A stretch of 9,107 bases of DNA from Burkholderiales bacterium. Lineage in GTDB: Bacteria; Pseudomonadota; Gammaproteobacteria; Burkholderiales; Burkholderiaceae_C. Shown one piece after another: positions 1-7,110 of the stretch. Under the pieces are notes generated by a model, which worked only from the letters and a program-made list of their open reading frames with translations, did no database searches and was not told where the DNA came from. The translations under genes were made by a program, and so were the position numbers. The stretch lies in NCBI GenBank assembly GCA_005789685.1, contig SXXD01000164.1:1-9107 (forward strand). Direction: 5' to 3'. How positions within the stretch are numbered: position 1 is the stretch's first letter; the number at the start of each line of letters is the position of its first letter.

Positions 1-576
1 GCGGGTGTGCCTGAAGAAGCCATTCAAGCCTTTGTGGCAGACCGCGCTGCAATGCGAGGGGGTGCCCCGCGCATGGCCATTGGAGAAGGGACAAGCACGT
101 ACAAAAGCCAGTTGCGACGTTTGTCTGACATGCTCACAGAGCGTCCAAATTTGCTGGGCGATGCCCCTAGCATTGCCGATTTTTCTGCTTACCATCCTAT
201 TTGGTTTACTTTAGAGCGTACCCCCAGTTTGTCAGGCATTTTGGATGCCACGCCTTTGCTGAAGGATTGGATGACTCGCATGAAAGCCATCGGTCATGGC
301 GTTCATGAAAAGATGACAGCTGAGCTAGCCTTAGAAGCGGCCAATCAAGCCACCCCCGGCGATGTCACTCAAATGGCATTTGTCAATGAGCATGGCATTG
401 ATTTGGGGTCGGAAGTCACCATCACCGCTGACAATTTTGGATTAGAACCTACTCAAGGTACTTTGGTAGCGGCTACCAAAACACGTCTCATACTGCGCCG
501 CGAAGATCAGCGAACGGGCGTCGTTCATGTTCATTTTCCCCGCAACGGATTTATTTTGAAGAAGGTCAAATCATGA
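1..576 (+). CDS. Glutathione S-transferase family protein, 3' part (5' truncated by window)
   Basis: The frame is open from base 1, so the gene starts upstream. The N-terminal thioredoxin-fold domain that binds glutathione is outside the window. About 191 residues are visible. Roughly the first 110 are all-helical and match a GST C-terminal domain; the segment LLGDAPSIADFSAYHP (window residues about 50-65) is the family's typical N-capping/hydrophobic core motif with its conserved Asp. After about residue 115 comes a β-rich extension of some 75 residues (GSEVTITADNFG, then GTLVAATKTRLILRRED, then VVHVHFPRNGF) that ordinary GSTs lack; it resembles a small β-barrel-like tail. The stop overlaps the next gene's start in an ATGA arrangement, so the two are probably cotranscribed and translationally coupled. 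GSTs conjugate or reduce electrophilic compounds in the cytoplasm, but this substrate cannot be told. The GST call is fairly sure; the tail's role is unknown. Confidence 0.8.
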   Translation, partial: AGVPEEAIQAFVADRAAMRGGAPRMAIGEGTSTYKSQLRRLSDMLTERPNLLGDAPSIADFSAYHPIWFTLERTPSLSGILDATPLLKDWMTRMKAIGHGVHEKMTAELALEAANQATPGDVTQMAFVNEHGIDLGSEVTITADNFGLEPTQGTLVAATKTRLILRREDQRTGVVHVHFPRNGFILKKVKS

Positions 577-1475
577 TTCGCAATTTTGAAAATAAAACGG
601 CTGTTTTAACTGGCGGCGGTTCTGGTTTTGGTTTGGAATGTGCACGCATTGCGGCCAGACTCAAAATGAATGTGGTCTTGGTTGATGTGCAACAAGACGC
701 GCTCGACAAAGCCGAAGCCGAAATCAAAGCCTTGGGTGTCAAAGTGTTTGCCAAACGCGTTGACGTTTCCAATGCTGAGCAAATGGAAGCTCTGGCCAAA
801 GACGTTGTTGCGCATTTTGGTGTACCGCACTTTGTGTTCAACAATGCAGGTGTAGGCTCTGGCGGTTTGGTTTGGGAAAACACTGTGGCCGATTGGCAGT
901 GGGTCTTGGGTGTCAATGTTTGGGGTGTGGTGCATGGCGTTCGCTTGTTCACGCCCATTATGTTGGAGGCCGCCAAAAAAGACCCGCATTACGAAGGTCA
1001 TATCGTCAATACAGCCAGCATGGCCGGCTTGTTGACAGCACCCAACATGGGCGTGTACAACGTCAGCAAACATGCCGTAGTAGCTTTGACTGAAACTTTG
1101 TACCAAGATTTGAAATTGGTTTCGGATCAGGTCAGTGCCAGCGTTTTGTGCCCTTACTTTGTGCCTACGGGCATCAGTCAGAGCCATCGCAACCGTCCTG
1201 CCGATTTGCCGCATCAAAAGGCCACCAAGAGCCAATTGATTGGCCAAGCCATGAGCAACAAAGCTGTGAGCAGTGGCAAGGTTTCTGCGGCTCAAATGGC
1301 AGAAATGGTGTTTGAGGCCGTTGCAAACGATCAGTTCTACATTTACAGCCATCCGCAGGCTTTGGGTAACGTCCAAACTCGAATGGAAGCCATTGTTCAG
1401 CAGCAAAATCCACCCAATCCATTTGCAGCCCGTCCCGATATTGGTGAAAAACTCAAGGCCGAACTGCGCGGTTAA
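573..1475 (+). CDS. SDR family NAD(P)-dependent oxidoreductase
   Basis: A complete 300-residue classical short-chain dehydrogenase/reductase with a single Rossmann domain. Visible motifs: the cofactor loop TGGGSGFG (residues 13-20), an acidic residue D38 at the end of β2 that favours NAD(H) over NADP(H), D64-V65 contacting adenine, NNAG (90-93), the structural N115, and the catalytic set S149, Y162 and K166 in YNVSK. These complete the Asn-Ser-Tyr-Lys tetrad, so the enzyme should be active. It oxidises or reduces a hydroxyl/carbonyl in the cytoplasm; the substrate is not evident. The C-terminal 50 residues, past the core fold, are longer than in the smallest SDRs and probably form part of the substrate lid. 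The ATG is supported by GAAGG at 561-565, seven bases upstream and inside the end of the GST-like gene, with which it overlaps by four bases. The pairing suggests a shared detoxification or catabolic role, which is inference. Confidence 0.93.
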   Translation: MIRNFENKTAVLTGGGSGFGLECARIAARLKMNVVLVDVQQDALDKAEAEIKALGVKVFAKRVDVSNAEQMEALAKDVVAHFGVPHFVFNNAGVGSGGLVWENTVADWQWVLGVNVWGVVHGVRLFTPIMLEAAKKDPHYEGHIVNTASMAGLLTAPNMGVYNVSKHAVVALTETLYQDLKLVSDQVSASVLCPYFVPTGISQSHRNRPADLPHQKATKSQLIGQAMSNKAVSSGKVSAAQMAEMVFEAVANDQFYIYSHPQALGNVQTRMEAIVQQQNPPNPFAARPDIGEKLKAELRG

Positions 1476-1543
1476 AAAACCACCACCTGAGTGTGGCAAA
1501 CTCGTCGGCTTGAATTGATGAATTAATAGAAATAGCCCTCGAG

Positions 1544-3943
1544 ATGCAGAAAATATTGGGCCAGCTGGCCACAGAAATCAAAATTCGGCCTGAACAGGTT
1601 CAGGCGGCTGTGAGTTTGCTCGATGGTGGTGCCACCGTGCCTTTCATTGCCCGTTACCGCAAAGAAGCCACTGGCGGCTTAGACGATATTCAGTTGCGTG
1701 AACTTGAATACCGCTTAGGCTATTTGCGCGAAATGGAAGAGCGCAGGGCGACCATTCTTAGAAGCATTGCCGAGCAAGGCAAGCTCACACCCGATTTGCA
1801 ATTGGCCATTGACCAAGCGGCTACCAAGCAAGACTTGGAAGATTTGTATTTGCCCTACAAGCCCAAACGCAGAACCAAAGGCATGATTGCCAAAGAGGCT
1901 GGCATTGAGCCGCTGGCTGACGCTTTGTGGGCCAATCCTTCACTCAATCCGCAAGACGAAGCGCAAGCTTTTTTGAAACCTGCGGATGCCATCGAAGGCG
2001 CAGACTTTTCAACAGTGGGTGCAGTACTGGATGGCGTGCGCGATATTTTGTCGGAGCGCTGGGCAGAAGACGCATCCCTCATTCAAGCCTTGCGAGAGTG
2101 GCTTTGGAAGGAGGGCTTGTTCACCAGCCAACTGGCTTCGGGCAAAGATGAAAACCAGCCTGAAGTGGCCAAGTTCAGAGATTATTTTGACTACAGCGAG
2201 CCCATTGGTCGTGTGCCGTCACACCGCGCATTGGCTGTATTCAGGGGCCGCGCTTTAGAGCTCTTAGATGCCAAACTTAGCTTGCCAGAACCAGAAGCAC
2301 TCAATGCGTCTGTTGCACCCTTAACCGCAACTGCCGCAGCTCAAGCAGCCAGTGCTCTGGCCGAAGGGCGCATTGCTTTGCACCTCAAATGGTCGCACGC
2401 TGCCAGACCCTCTGACGATCTCATTCGCAAAACCGTTTTGTGGACTTGGCGCGTCAAGCTAAGCTTGTCTCTAGAGCGTGATCTCTTCACCCGATTGCGC
2501 GAAGATGCAGAGAAGGTGGCCATCAAAGTCTTTGCAGACAATTTGCGTGATTTATTGCTAGCTGCACCCGCAGGCCCTCGTGTGGTTTTGGGGCTTGACC
2601 CTGGTATTCGCACAGGCGTGAAAGTGGCGGTGGTGGATGCCACTGGCAAGCTGGTTGAAACTGCCACGGTTTACCCCCATGAGCCAAGGCGTGATTGGGA
2701 CGGATCACTCCATACCTTGCTCAAACTGAGTCAAAAACATGGCGTCAATTTGATCGCCATTGGCAATGGCACGGCAAGTCGAGAAACCGATAAATTAGCG
2801 GCTGACCTGATCAAGCAACTGACTTCTCCTGACGGTCCTGAAATTCAGAAAGTAGTGGTCAGTGAAGCGGGCGCTTCTGTTTACTCAGCCAGTGAATTTG
2901 CCAGCCAAGAAATGCCCAATGTTGATGTGAGCTTGCGCGGCGCCGCCAGCATTGCAAGGCGCTTGCAAGATCCACTGGCAGAGCTTGTCAAAATTGACCC
3001 TAAATCGATAGGCGTAGGGCAGTACCAGCACGATGTGAATCAAACCGAATTGGCACGAACTTTAGAAGCCGTGGTGGAAGATTGCGTGAATGCGGTGGGT
3101 GTCGATCTGAACACGGCCAGCGTGCCCTTGTTGTCTCGTGTTTCTGGCTTGTCGGGCGGTGTGGCCAAGTCAGTGGTGCGTTGGCGTGAGGCCCATGGTG
3201 CCTTTCAGAACCGTCAAGATTTGTTGAAAGTGACAGGCCTTGGCGCTAAAACTTTTGAGCAAAGCGCTGGTTTTTTGCGCATCCGCGGCGGCAACAACCC
3301 TCTCGACATGACGGGCGTTCACCCCGAGACTTATCCTGTGGTGGAGGCCATCATGGCCAAAGTGGCGCAGCCTGTAGAGAACGTCATGGGCAGGGCTGAC
3401 ATGCTCAAAACATTGCGCCCCGAATTGTTTGCCAACGAAAAGTTTGGTGTCATTACTGTCAAAGACATTCTGATTGAACTTGAAAAGCCTGGCCGTGATC
3501 CTCGGCCTGATTTCAAGGTGGCCAGGTTCAACGATGGCGTCGATGACATCCGTGACTTGAAGGAAGGCATGATTTTAGAAGGCACTGTGAGCAACGTGGC
3601 TGCCTTCGGTGCCTTTGTTGATTTGGGTGTTCACCAAGACGGCTTGGTTCATGTGAGCCAACTTAGCAACAAATTCGTCACGGATGCGCGTGAAATCGTA
3701 AAGACCGGCGACATTGTAAAAGTCAAAGTGACCGAGGTGGATGTGGCACGCAAGCGCATTGGCCTCACCATGAAACTGAACGATGCCGCACCTGCCAATG
3801 CGCAGCGCATCCGAGAAAATCGTTTTGAGGGAGGCCCTCGTCAGGGGCAGCAGACCCATCGCTTGTCAGGGTCTGCGCAATCGGTTGACGCAGGACAAAG
3901 TGCCATGGCCTCTGCATTTGCCAAACTTCAAAACAAGGCTTAA
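1544..3943 (+). CDS. tex: RNA-binding transcriptional accessory protein Tex
   Basis: A full-length 799-residue Tex protein, the usual size for the family. Tex is a conserved cytoplasmic nucleic-acid-binding protein linked to transcription and RNA metabolism; its exact biochemical role is not settled. The N-terminal helical region has the family signature VPFIARYRKEATGGLDD (residues about 33-49). A YqgF/RNase H-like domain follows from about 345 (VVLGLDPGIRTGVKVAVVD, Asp-Pro-Gly at 352-354). Tandem helix-hairpin-helix motifs lie at about 516-580 (VGVDLNTAS, VTGLGAKTFEQSAGFLRI). The S1 RNA-binding domain is at about 675-743 (EGTVSNVAAFGAFVDLGVHQDGL, then GLTMK). A polar basic tail of about 55 residues ends the protein. 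The ATG fits the family N-terminus, and an in-frame stop at 1511-1513 with no other start codon between them fixes it; no clear Shine-Dalgarno is seen in front. The 68-base spacer after the SDR gene shows no convincing terminator or promoter. The next gene begins three bases after the stop. Confidence 0.97.
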   Translation: MQKILGQLATEIKIRPEQVQAAVSLLDGGATVPFIARYRKEATGGLDDIQLRELEYRLGYLREMEERRATILRSIAEQGKLTPDLQLAIDQAATKQDLEDLYLPYKPKRRTKGMIAKEAGIEPLADALWANPSLNPQDEAQAFLKPADAIEGADFSTVGAVLDGVRDILSERWAEDASLIQALREWLWKEGLFTSQLASGKDENQPEVAKFRDYFDYSEPIGRVPSHRALAVFRGRALELLDAKLSLPEPEALNASVAPLTATAAAQAASALAEGRIALHLKWSHAARPSDDLIRKTVLWTWRVKLSLSLERDLFTRLREDAEKVAIKVFADNLRDLLLAAPAGPRVVLGLDPGIRTGVKVAVVDATGKLVETATVYPHEPRRDWDGSLHTLLKLSQKHGVNLIAIGNGTASRETDKLAADLIKQLTSPDGPEIQKVVVSEAGASVYSASEFASQEMPNVDVSLRGAASIARRLQDPLAELVKIDPKSIGVGQYQHDVNQTELARTLEAVVEDCVNAVGVDLNTASVPLLSRVSGLSGGVAKSVVRWREAHGAFQNRQDLLKVTGLGAKTFEQSAGFLRIRGGNNPLDMTGVHPETYPVVEAIMAKVAQPVENVMGRADMLKTLRPELFANEKFGVITVKDILIELEKPGRDPRPDFKVARFNDGVDDIRDLKEGMILEGTVSNVAAFGAFVDLGVHQDGLVHVSQLSNKFVTDAREIVKTGDIVKVKVTEVDVARKRIGLTMKLNDAAPANAQRIRENRFEGGPRQGQQTHRLSGSAQSVDAGQSAMASAFAKLQNKA

Positions 3944-3946
3944 GGT

Positions 3947-5032
3947 GTGAAAGCCCTTTGCATTTATGCAGGTCCGCAAGCTAGGCAACGGCTGTCTCAA
4001 CATGGTTTGAGTGCCGCGGACATTGGCGTGATACCTGCAGCCGCAGGTGGGCCTAAAGGTTTAATTCTAGGACCTCTCGATCGTTTTATTTTCAACGAGT
4101 GGTTACCAACCAGTCAGCAAGCTGTCGATTTGGTGGGCGCTTCAATTGGCGCTTGGCGCATGGCCACGGCTTGCATGCCAGACAGTCAAGCAGGGCTACT
4201 TAGGCTTGAAAAAGATTACATTCACCAGCATTACGAATTGAGGCCCGGTGAAAAATTTCCAAGCGCCCAACAAGTGAGCGATTCATTTCGAGAGAACTTG
4301 GATGTGTTTTACGGTGGCAGCATTGAGTCATTGCTAACGCATCCCCGCTATCGACTTCATGTGCTCACATCTCGCGGCAAAGGCTTGCTCAAGCGTGAGC
4401 ATGCTGTGCTCAGTCCGCTGGGTTATGGTGCTGCATTTCTAAGCAATGTCATTCACCGCAAAGCCATGGGCACTTTGCTTGAGCGTGTTGTATTTTCTTC
4501 GTCGGGTGCATTGCCCTTTGGCACGCATGACTATGCGACTCGCCACTTGTCATTGACGCCAGGCAATTTCATGGACGTGTTGCAAGCCAGCTGCGCCATT
4601 CCATTTGTATTGAAATCTGTGCGCGACATTGAAGGCGCCCCGTCGGGCGCCTATTGGGATGGTGGCATCACGGATTACCACTTGCACCTTGATTGGAAAA
4701 CCAGCGCATCAAGTGCCAAACAAAGTGGCCTTGTTCTGTACCCTCATTTTCAAAAATCTGTGGTGCCTGGTTGGCTGGACAAACAATTGAAATGGCGGCA
4801 CAAGGCCACATCATTTTTAGACAACACGGTGGTGTTGGCACCCAATCCAGAATGGGTGAAAACATTGCCTAACGGTAAGTTGCCAGACCGTCAAGACTTT
4901 TCAACTTACGGCCAAGATTTGCAATCGCGTGTCAAAGTCTGGCAAGCCGCAGTGTCTGCCAGTGAAAAAATGGCCGCAGAATTTGCGGCTTGGCTTCGTG
5001 AGCCTCAGATGTCAGAGGTCCAAGACCTCTGA
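3947..5032 (+). CDS. Patatin-like phospholipase family protein
   Basis: A 361-residue patatin-fold serine hydrolase with all catalytic elements. It has the oxyanion-hole loop GGPKG (residues 34-38), the nucleophile elbow GASIG with Ser66, and the DGG motif with catalytic Asp238 of the Ser-Asp dyad. Members of the family cleave acyl ester bonds of phospholipids or other lipids; the substrate here is unknown. There is no signal peptide or membrane segment, so a cytoplasmic location is expected. The start is GTG, chosen because it lies three bases after the tex stop and gives a normal N-terminus leading into the first β-strand; AAGG just before it overlaps the tex stop. This spacing implies cotranscription and coupling with tex. 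The 3' end is a perfect hairpin (see 5012-5032), and the stop abuts the stop of the opposing alcohol dehydrogenase gene with no spacer. The family is certain, the biological role is not. Confidence 0.92.
   Translation: MKALCIYAGPQARQRLSQHGLSAADIGVIPAAAGGPKGLILGPLDRFIFNEWLPTSQQAVDLVGASIGAWRMATACMPDSQAGLLRLEKDYIHQHYELRPGEKFPSAQQVSDSFRENLDVFYGGSIESLLTHPRYRLHVLTSRGKGLLKREHAVLSPLGYGAAFLSNVIHRKAMGTLLERVVFSSSGALPFGTHDYATRHLSLTPGNFMDVLQASCAIPFVLKSVRDIEGAPSGAYWDGGITDYHLHLDWKTSASSAKQSGLVLYPHFQKSVVPGWLDKQLKWRHKATSFLDNTVVLAPNPEWVKTLPNGKLPDRQDFSTYGQDLQSRVKVWQAAVSASEKMAAEFAAWLREPQMSEVQDL
5012..5032. terminator. Hairpin at the convergent stop-stop junction; candidate bidirectional transcription stop
   Basis: The arms TCAGAGGTC (5012-5020) and GACCTCTGA (5024-5032) are perfect 9-base complements around a three-base CAA loop. 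The hairpin forms the last codons and stop of the patatin-like gene (SEVQDL-stop). Seen from the minus strand, it starts immediately after the stop of the alcohol dehydrogenase gene. This is where an intrinsic terminator for both convergent transcripts would sit. Neither flank has a T-tract (TTACATAG to the right on the plus strand, CATCTGAGG on the minus strand), so a classic Rho-independent terminator is not proven. It could instead act as a pause or 3'-end-protecting structure. The hairpin is seen directly; its function is inferred. Confidence 0.45.
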
Positions 5033-6169
5033 TTACATAGAAGCCGCCAACATCTCTCTGTATTCCTCGGGGGTGGCAATGCGTGGATTGGTTTTGTGGC
5101 AATGGTCGGCCATAGCGCCGTGGATGATGGCATCAAACATAGACGCTGTGACCCCCATGGCCGCCAGACCGTTTGGCAATCCCAATCTGGCACTCATGTC
5201 TTGAATGGCTTGAGGAATTTCTGAGCCAGAGCTTAGCCCCATGACTTGCGCCATGCGGTTTAAACGATTCTCTTTTTGAACCGATTCAGCGCTGGCGTTG
5301 AACTGAACCACTGCTGGCAAGAACATGGCATTCAAAGTCCCGTGGTGCAGTCTGGGATTGACACCGCCTAAGCTGTGACTCAGAGAGTGAACACACCCTA
5401 GACCTTTTTGAAATGCCATAGCACCTTGCATCGAGGCACTCATGAGGTGCATGCGGGCTTCTTTGTCTTGGCCATTAAGAGTGGCTCGTTCGATGTGGGC
5501 CCAAGCGCGTTGCAAACCATCCAAACCAATGCCGTCGGCAGGCGGATTGAAGGGGGCCGCCATGAAGGTTTCCATGCAGTGGGCAATGGCGTCCATGCCG
5601 GTGGCGGCAGTGAGTATGGGTGGCAATCCGAAAGTCAGCTCGGGATCGCAAATGGCTGCCTTGGGCACAATGAACCAAGAATGAAAGCCCAATTTGCGGC
5701 CATCGTCAACAATCAAAATGGCACCTCTGGCCACTTCACTGCCTGTGCCGCTGGTGGTAGGCACTGCGATGAGGGGCGCTACGCGGTCAGTGATTTTCAG
5801 TGAGCCGCCTTCAATGGTGGCGTAGGTTTTGAGTGGCCCTTCGTGCGACACTGCAATGGACACGCATTTGGCGCAATCGATGGAGGATCCGCCGCCCACG
5901 GCAATCAAACCATCGCAGCCATGGGCCTTGTAAACCTCGGTGGCAGCCCGAACTGCCGCCTCTGTAGGGTTGGAGGGTGTTTGGTCAAAAACAGCCACTT
6001 GAACACCAGGCAGCGCATCCAATGCCTTTTGCAGAATACCTGCAGCCTTGACACCCTGGTCGGTCACGATAAGGGGTTTGTGAATTCCGACCCGCTCGCA
6101 CTCTTGCTTCAAAAGCTGAATGGCGCCGAAATCGATTTGAATTTGGGTGACGTAATTGATGAAGGCCAT
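5033..6169 (-). CDS. Iron-containing alcohol dehydrogenase
   Basis: A 378-residue group III (Fe-dependent) alcohol dehydrogenase, the usual family length. These cytoplasmic enzymes interconvert alcohols and aldehydes or ketones with NAD(P)(H). The N-terminal Rossmann-like domain carries the dinucleotide motif GGGSSIDCAK (residues 92-101) and the phosphate-contacting stretch PTTSGTGSEV (137-146). The helical C-terminal domain carries the metal ligands, assigned from family patterns as Asp193 and His197 in GMDAIAHCMETF, His261 in VHSLSHSLGG, and His276 in LHHGTLNA. The loop between the last two is one residue longer than in FucO-like enzymes, and His275-His276 are adjacent, so the exact last ligand is slightly ambiguous. 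The start ATG is preceded on the minus strand by AAGAGAA, a weak Shine-Dalgarno. The gene stands alone, diverging from the thioesterase-GNAT gene and converging with the patatin-like gene. Nothing nearby identifies the substrate. Confidence 0.95.
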   Translation of the reverse strand: MAFINYVTQIQIDFGAIQLLKQECERVGIHKPLIVTDQGVKAAGILQKALDALPGVQVAVFDQTPSNPTEAAVRAATEVYKAHGCDGLIAVGGGSSIDCAKCVSIAVSHEGPLKTYATIEGGSLKITDRVAPLIAVPTTSGTGSEVARGAILIVDDGRKLGFHSWFIVPKAAICDPELTFGLPPILTAATGMDAIAHCMETFMAAPFNPPADGIGLDGLQRAWAHIERATLNGQDKEARMHLMSASMQGAMAFQKGLGCVHSLSHSLGGVNPRLHHGTLNAMFLPAVVQFNASAESVQKENRLNRMAQVMGLSSGSEIPQAIQDMSARLGLPNGLAAMGVTASMFDAIIHGAMADHCHKTNPRIATPEEYREMLAASM

Positions 6170-6243
6170 GGTGTTCTCTTGTGATGCGGTACGATTGAAC
6201 TCAACTTTTTTTATTTTACCCTTGTGAGACAGAAAGCCTAGCC
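6170..6243. promoter_or_regulatory. Divergent intergenic region with candidate promoters
   Basis: The 74-base spacer between two divergent start codons must hold control signals for both genes. Its middle is AT-rich (about 6200-6218). On the minus strand TAAAAT (bases 6213-6218) is a five-of-six match to a -10 box and would give a leader of about 35 bases for the alcohol dehydrogenase gene, but no good -35 box is seen at 17 bases. On the plus strand TTGAAC (6195-6200) resembles a -35 box, but no -10 box sits at proper spacing. AGAAAG at 6231-6236 may serve as the ribosome site of the plus-strand gene. No clear operator palindrome is visible beyond a four-base-arm TTGA/TCAA repeat. Confidence 0.3.
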
Positions 6244-7104
6244 ATGAAACGAAGCGACTTCCGATTTTTCCACCGTCTGCGCGTACGCTGGGCCGAAATC
6301 GACATGCAAAAAATTGTCTTCAATGGGCATTATTTATCCTATATTGACACGGCCGTCACCGCCTATTGGGGCCGTATCGCATTGCCCTACGAAACTGCCT
6401 TTAAATTGCTAGGCGGTGAGTTGTATGTGAAAAAAGCCACGCTTGAATACCACTCATCTGCCGTCATGGACGACGATCTCAGCATCGGCATGAAATGCAG
6501 CAAGTTGGGCAACTCGTCCATGGTGTTTGAAGCGGGTATTTTCAGAGGTGACAAGTTGCTGGTCAGTGGCGAATTAATTTATGTTTTTGCAGATCCTCAT
6601 ACACAAACTTCTAAACCCATACCAGAAGCGCTGCGACATATCTTGCTCATTTATGAAGCGGGACAGCCTGTGGTTGATCTCAAAATGGGTTCATGGTCTG
6701 AATTGAAAACCATGGCTTCAGCTTTGCGGCATGAAGTTTTTGTGGACGAGCAAGAAGTTCCGGTTGAACTTGAATTAGACGAACTCGACGATCACGCTTT
6801 GCACGCTGTGGTACTTAACAAACTCGGCCAAGGCGTGGCAACAGGACGCCTGTTGCAGCCTCAAGCCCATGTGGCTCAAATTGGCAGAATGGCTGTTTCA
6901 AAGCCTTTGAGGGGTGGCAATCTAGGTCGAATGCTTGTAGAAGCTTTCATTGAAGCTGCTCGCCAAAGGGGTGATCATGAAGTCATCTTGCATGCTCAGT
7001 GCAGCGCAGAAGTTTTTTACCGAAAACTGGGCTTCGAATCGCACGGCGACGTTTTTGACGACGCGGGCATCGATCACATTGGAATGTCGCTGAAGCTCAA
7101 TTGA
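6244..7104 (+). CDS. Fusion protein: 4HBT/YbgC-type acyl-CoA thioesterase + GNAT N-acetyltransferase
   Basis: One uninterrupted 286-residue frame joins two enzymes that usually exist alone. Residues about 8-135 are a hotdog-fold thioesterase: VRWAEIDMQKIVFNGHYLSYID matches the 4-hydroxybenzoyl-CoA thioesterase/YbgC/FadM signature with the catalytic acid at Asp20, followed by the β-strands LYVKKATLEYHSSAVMDDDLSIGMKC and LLVSGELIYVFAD. Residues about 147-286 are an ElaA/YjcF-like GNAT domain, with LRHEVFVDEQEVPVELELDELDDHALHAV (161-189), motif A IGRMAVSKPLRGGNLGRML (213-231), and motif B FYRKLGFE (258-265). In motif A the usual R-x-x-G-x-G reads R223-G-G-N-L-G228, with Asn at one glycine position. 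Both halves bind CoA thioesters, so the protein could hydrolyse an acyl-CoA and transfer acetyl from acetyl-CoA; neither substrate is known. It is cytoplasmic and appears monocistronic. It ends six bases before the opposing ygfZ stop, with no terminator-like hairpin between. Confidence 0.9.
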   Translation: MKRSDFRFFHRLRVRWAEIDMQKIVFNGHYLSYIDTAVTAYWGRIALPYETAFKLLGGELYVKKATLEYHSSAVMDDDLSIGMKCSKLGNSSMVFEAGIFRGDKLLVSGELIYVFADPHTQTSKPIPEALRHILLIYEAGQPVVDLKMGSWSELKTMASALRHEVFVDEQEVPVELELDELDDHALHAVVLNKLGQGVATGRLLQPQAHVAQIGRMAVSKPLRGGNLGRMLVEAFIEAARQRGDHEVILHAQCSAEVFYRKLGFESHGDVFDDAGIDHIGMSLKLN

Positions 7105-7110
7105 ATGGAC

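Noticed and set aside
606..1499. Long antisense open frame (297 codons) opposite the SDR gene
   Set aside because: It lies almost exactly opposite a gene with complete catalytic motifs. Its translation is rich in His, Cys and Gln with no recognisable domain, as expected of a codon-bias shadow.
1476..1543. Possible promoter/terminator in the spacer before tex
   Set aside because: Only four-base arms (CCAC/GTGG) and a TTGAAT without a -10 box at suitable spacing; not enough to call either signal.
4634..4651. GC-only inverted repeat GGCGCCC / GGGCGCC with a four-base loop inside the patatin-like gene
   Set aside because: It is in the middle of a coding sequence just before the DGG motif, with no T-tract and no gene boundary, so it is probably a chance result of Gly/Ala/Pro codons.
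5408..5803. Plus-strand open frame (131 codons) inside the alcohol dehydrogenase gene
   Set aside because: It is complementary to conserved Fe-ADH motifs including the metal-ligand region; low-complexity shadow translation.
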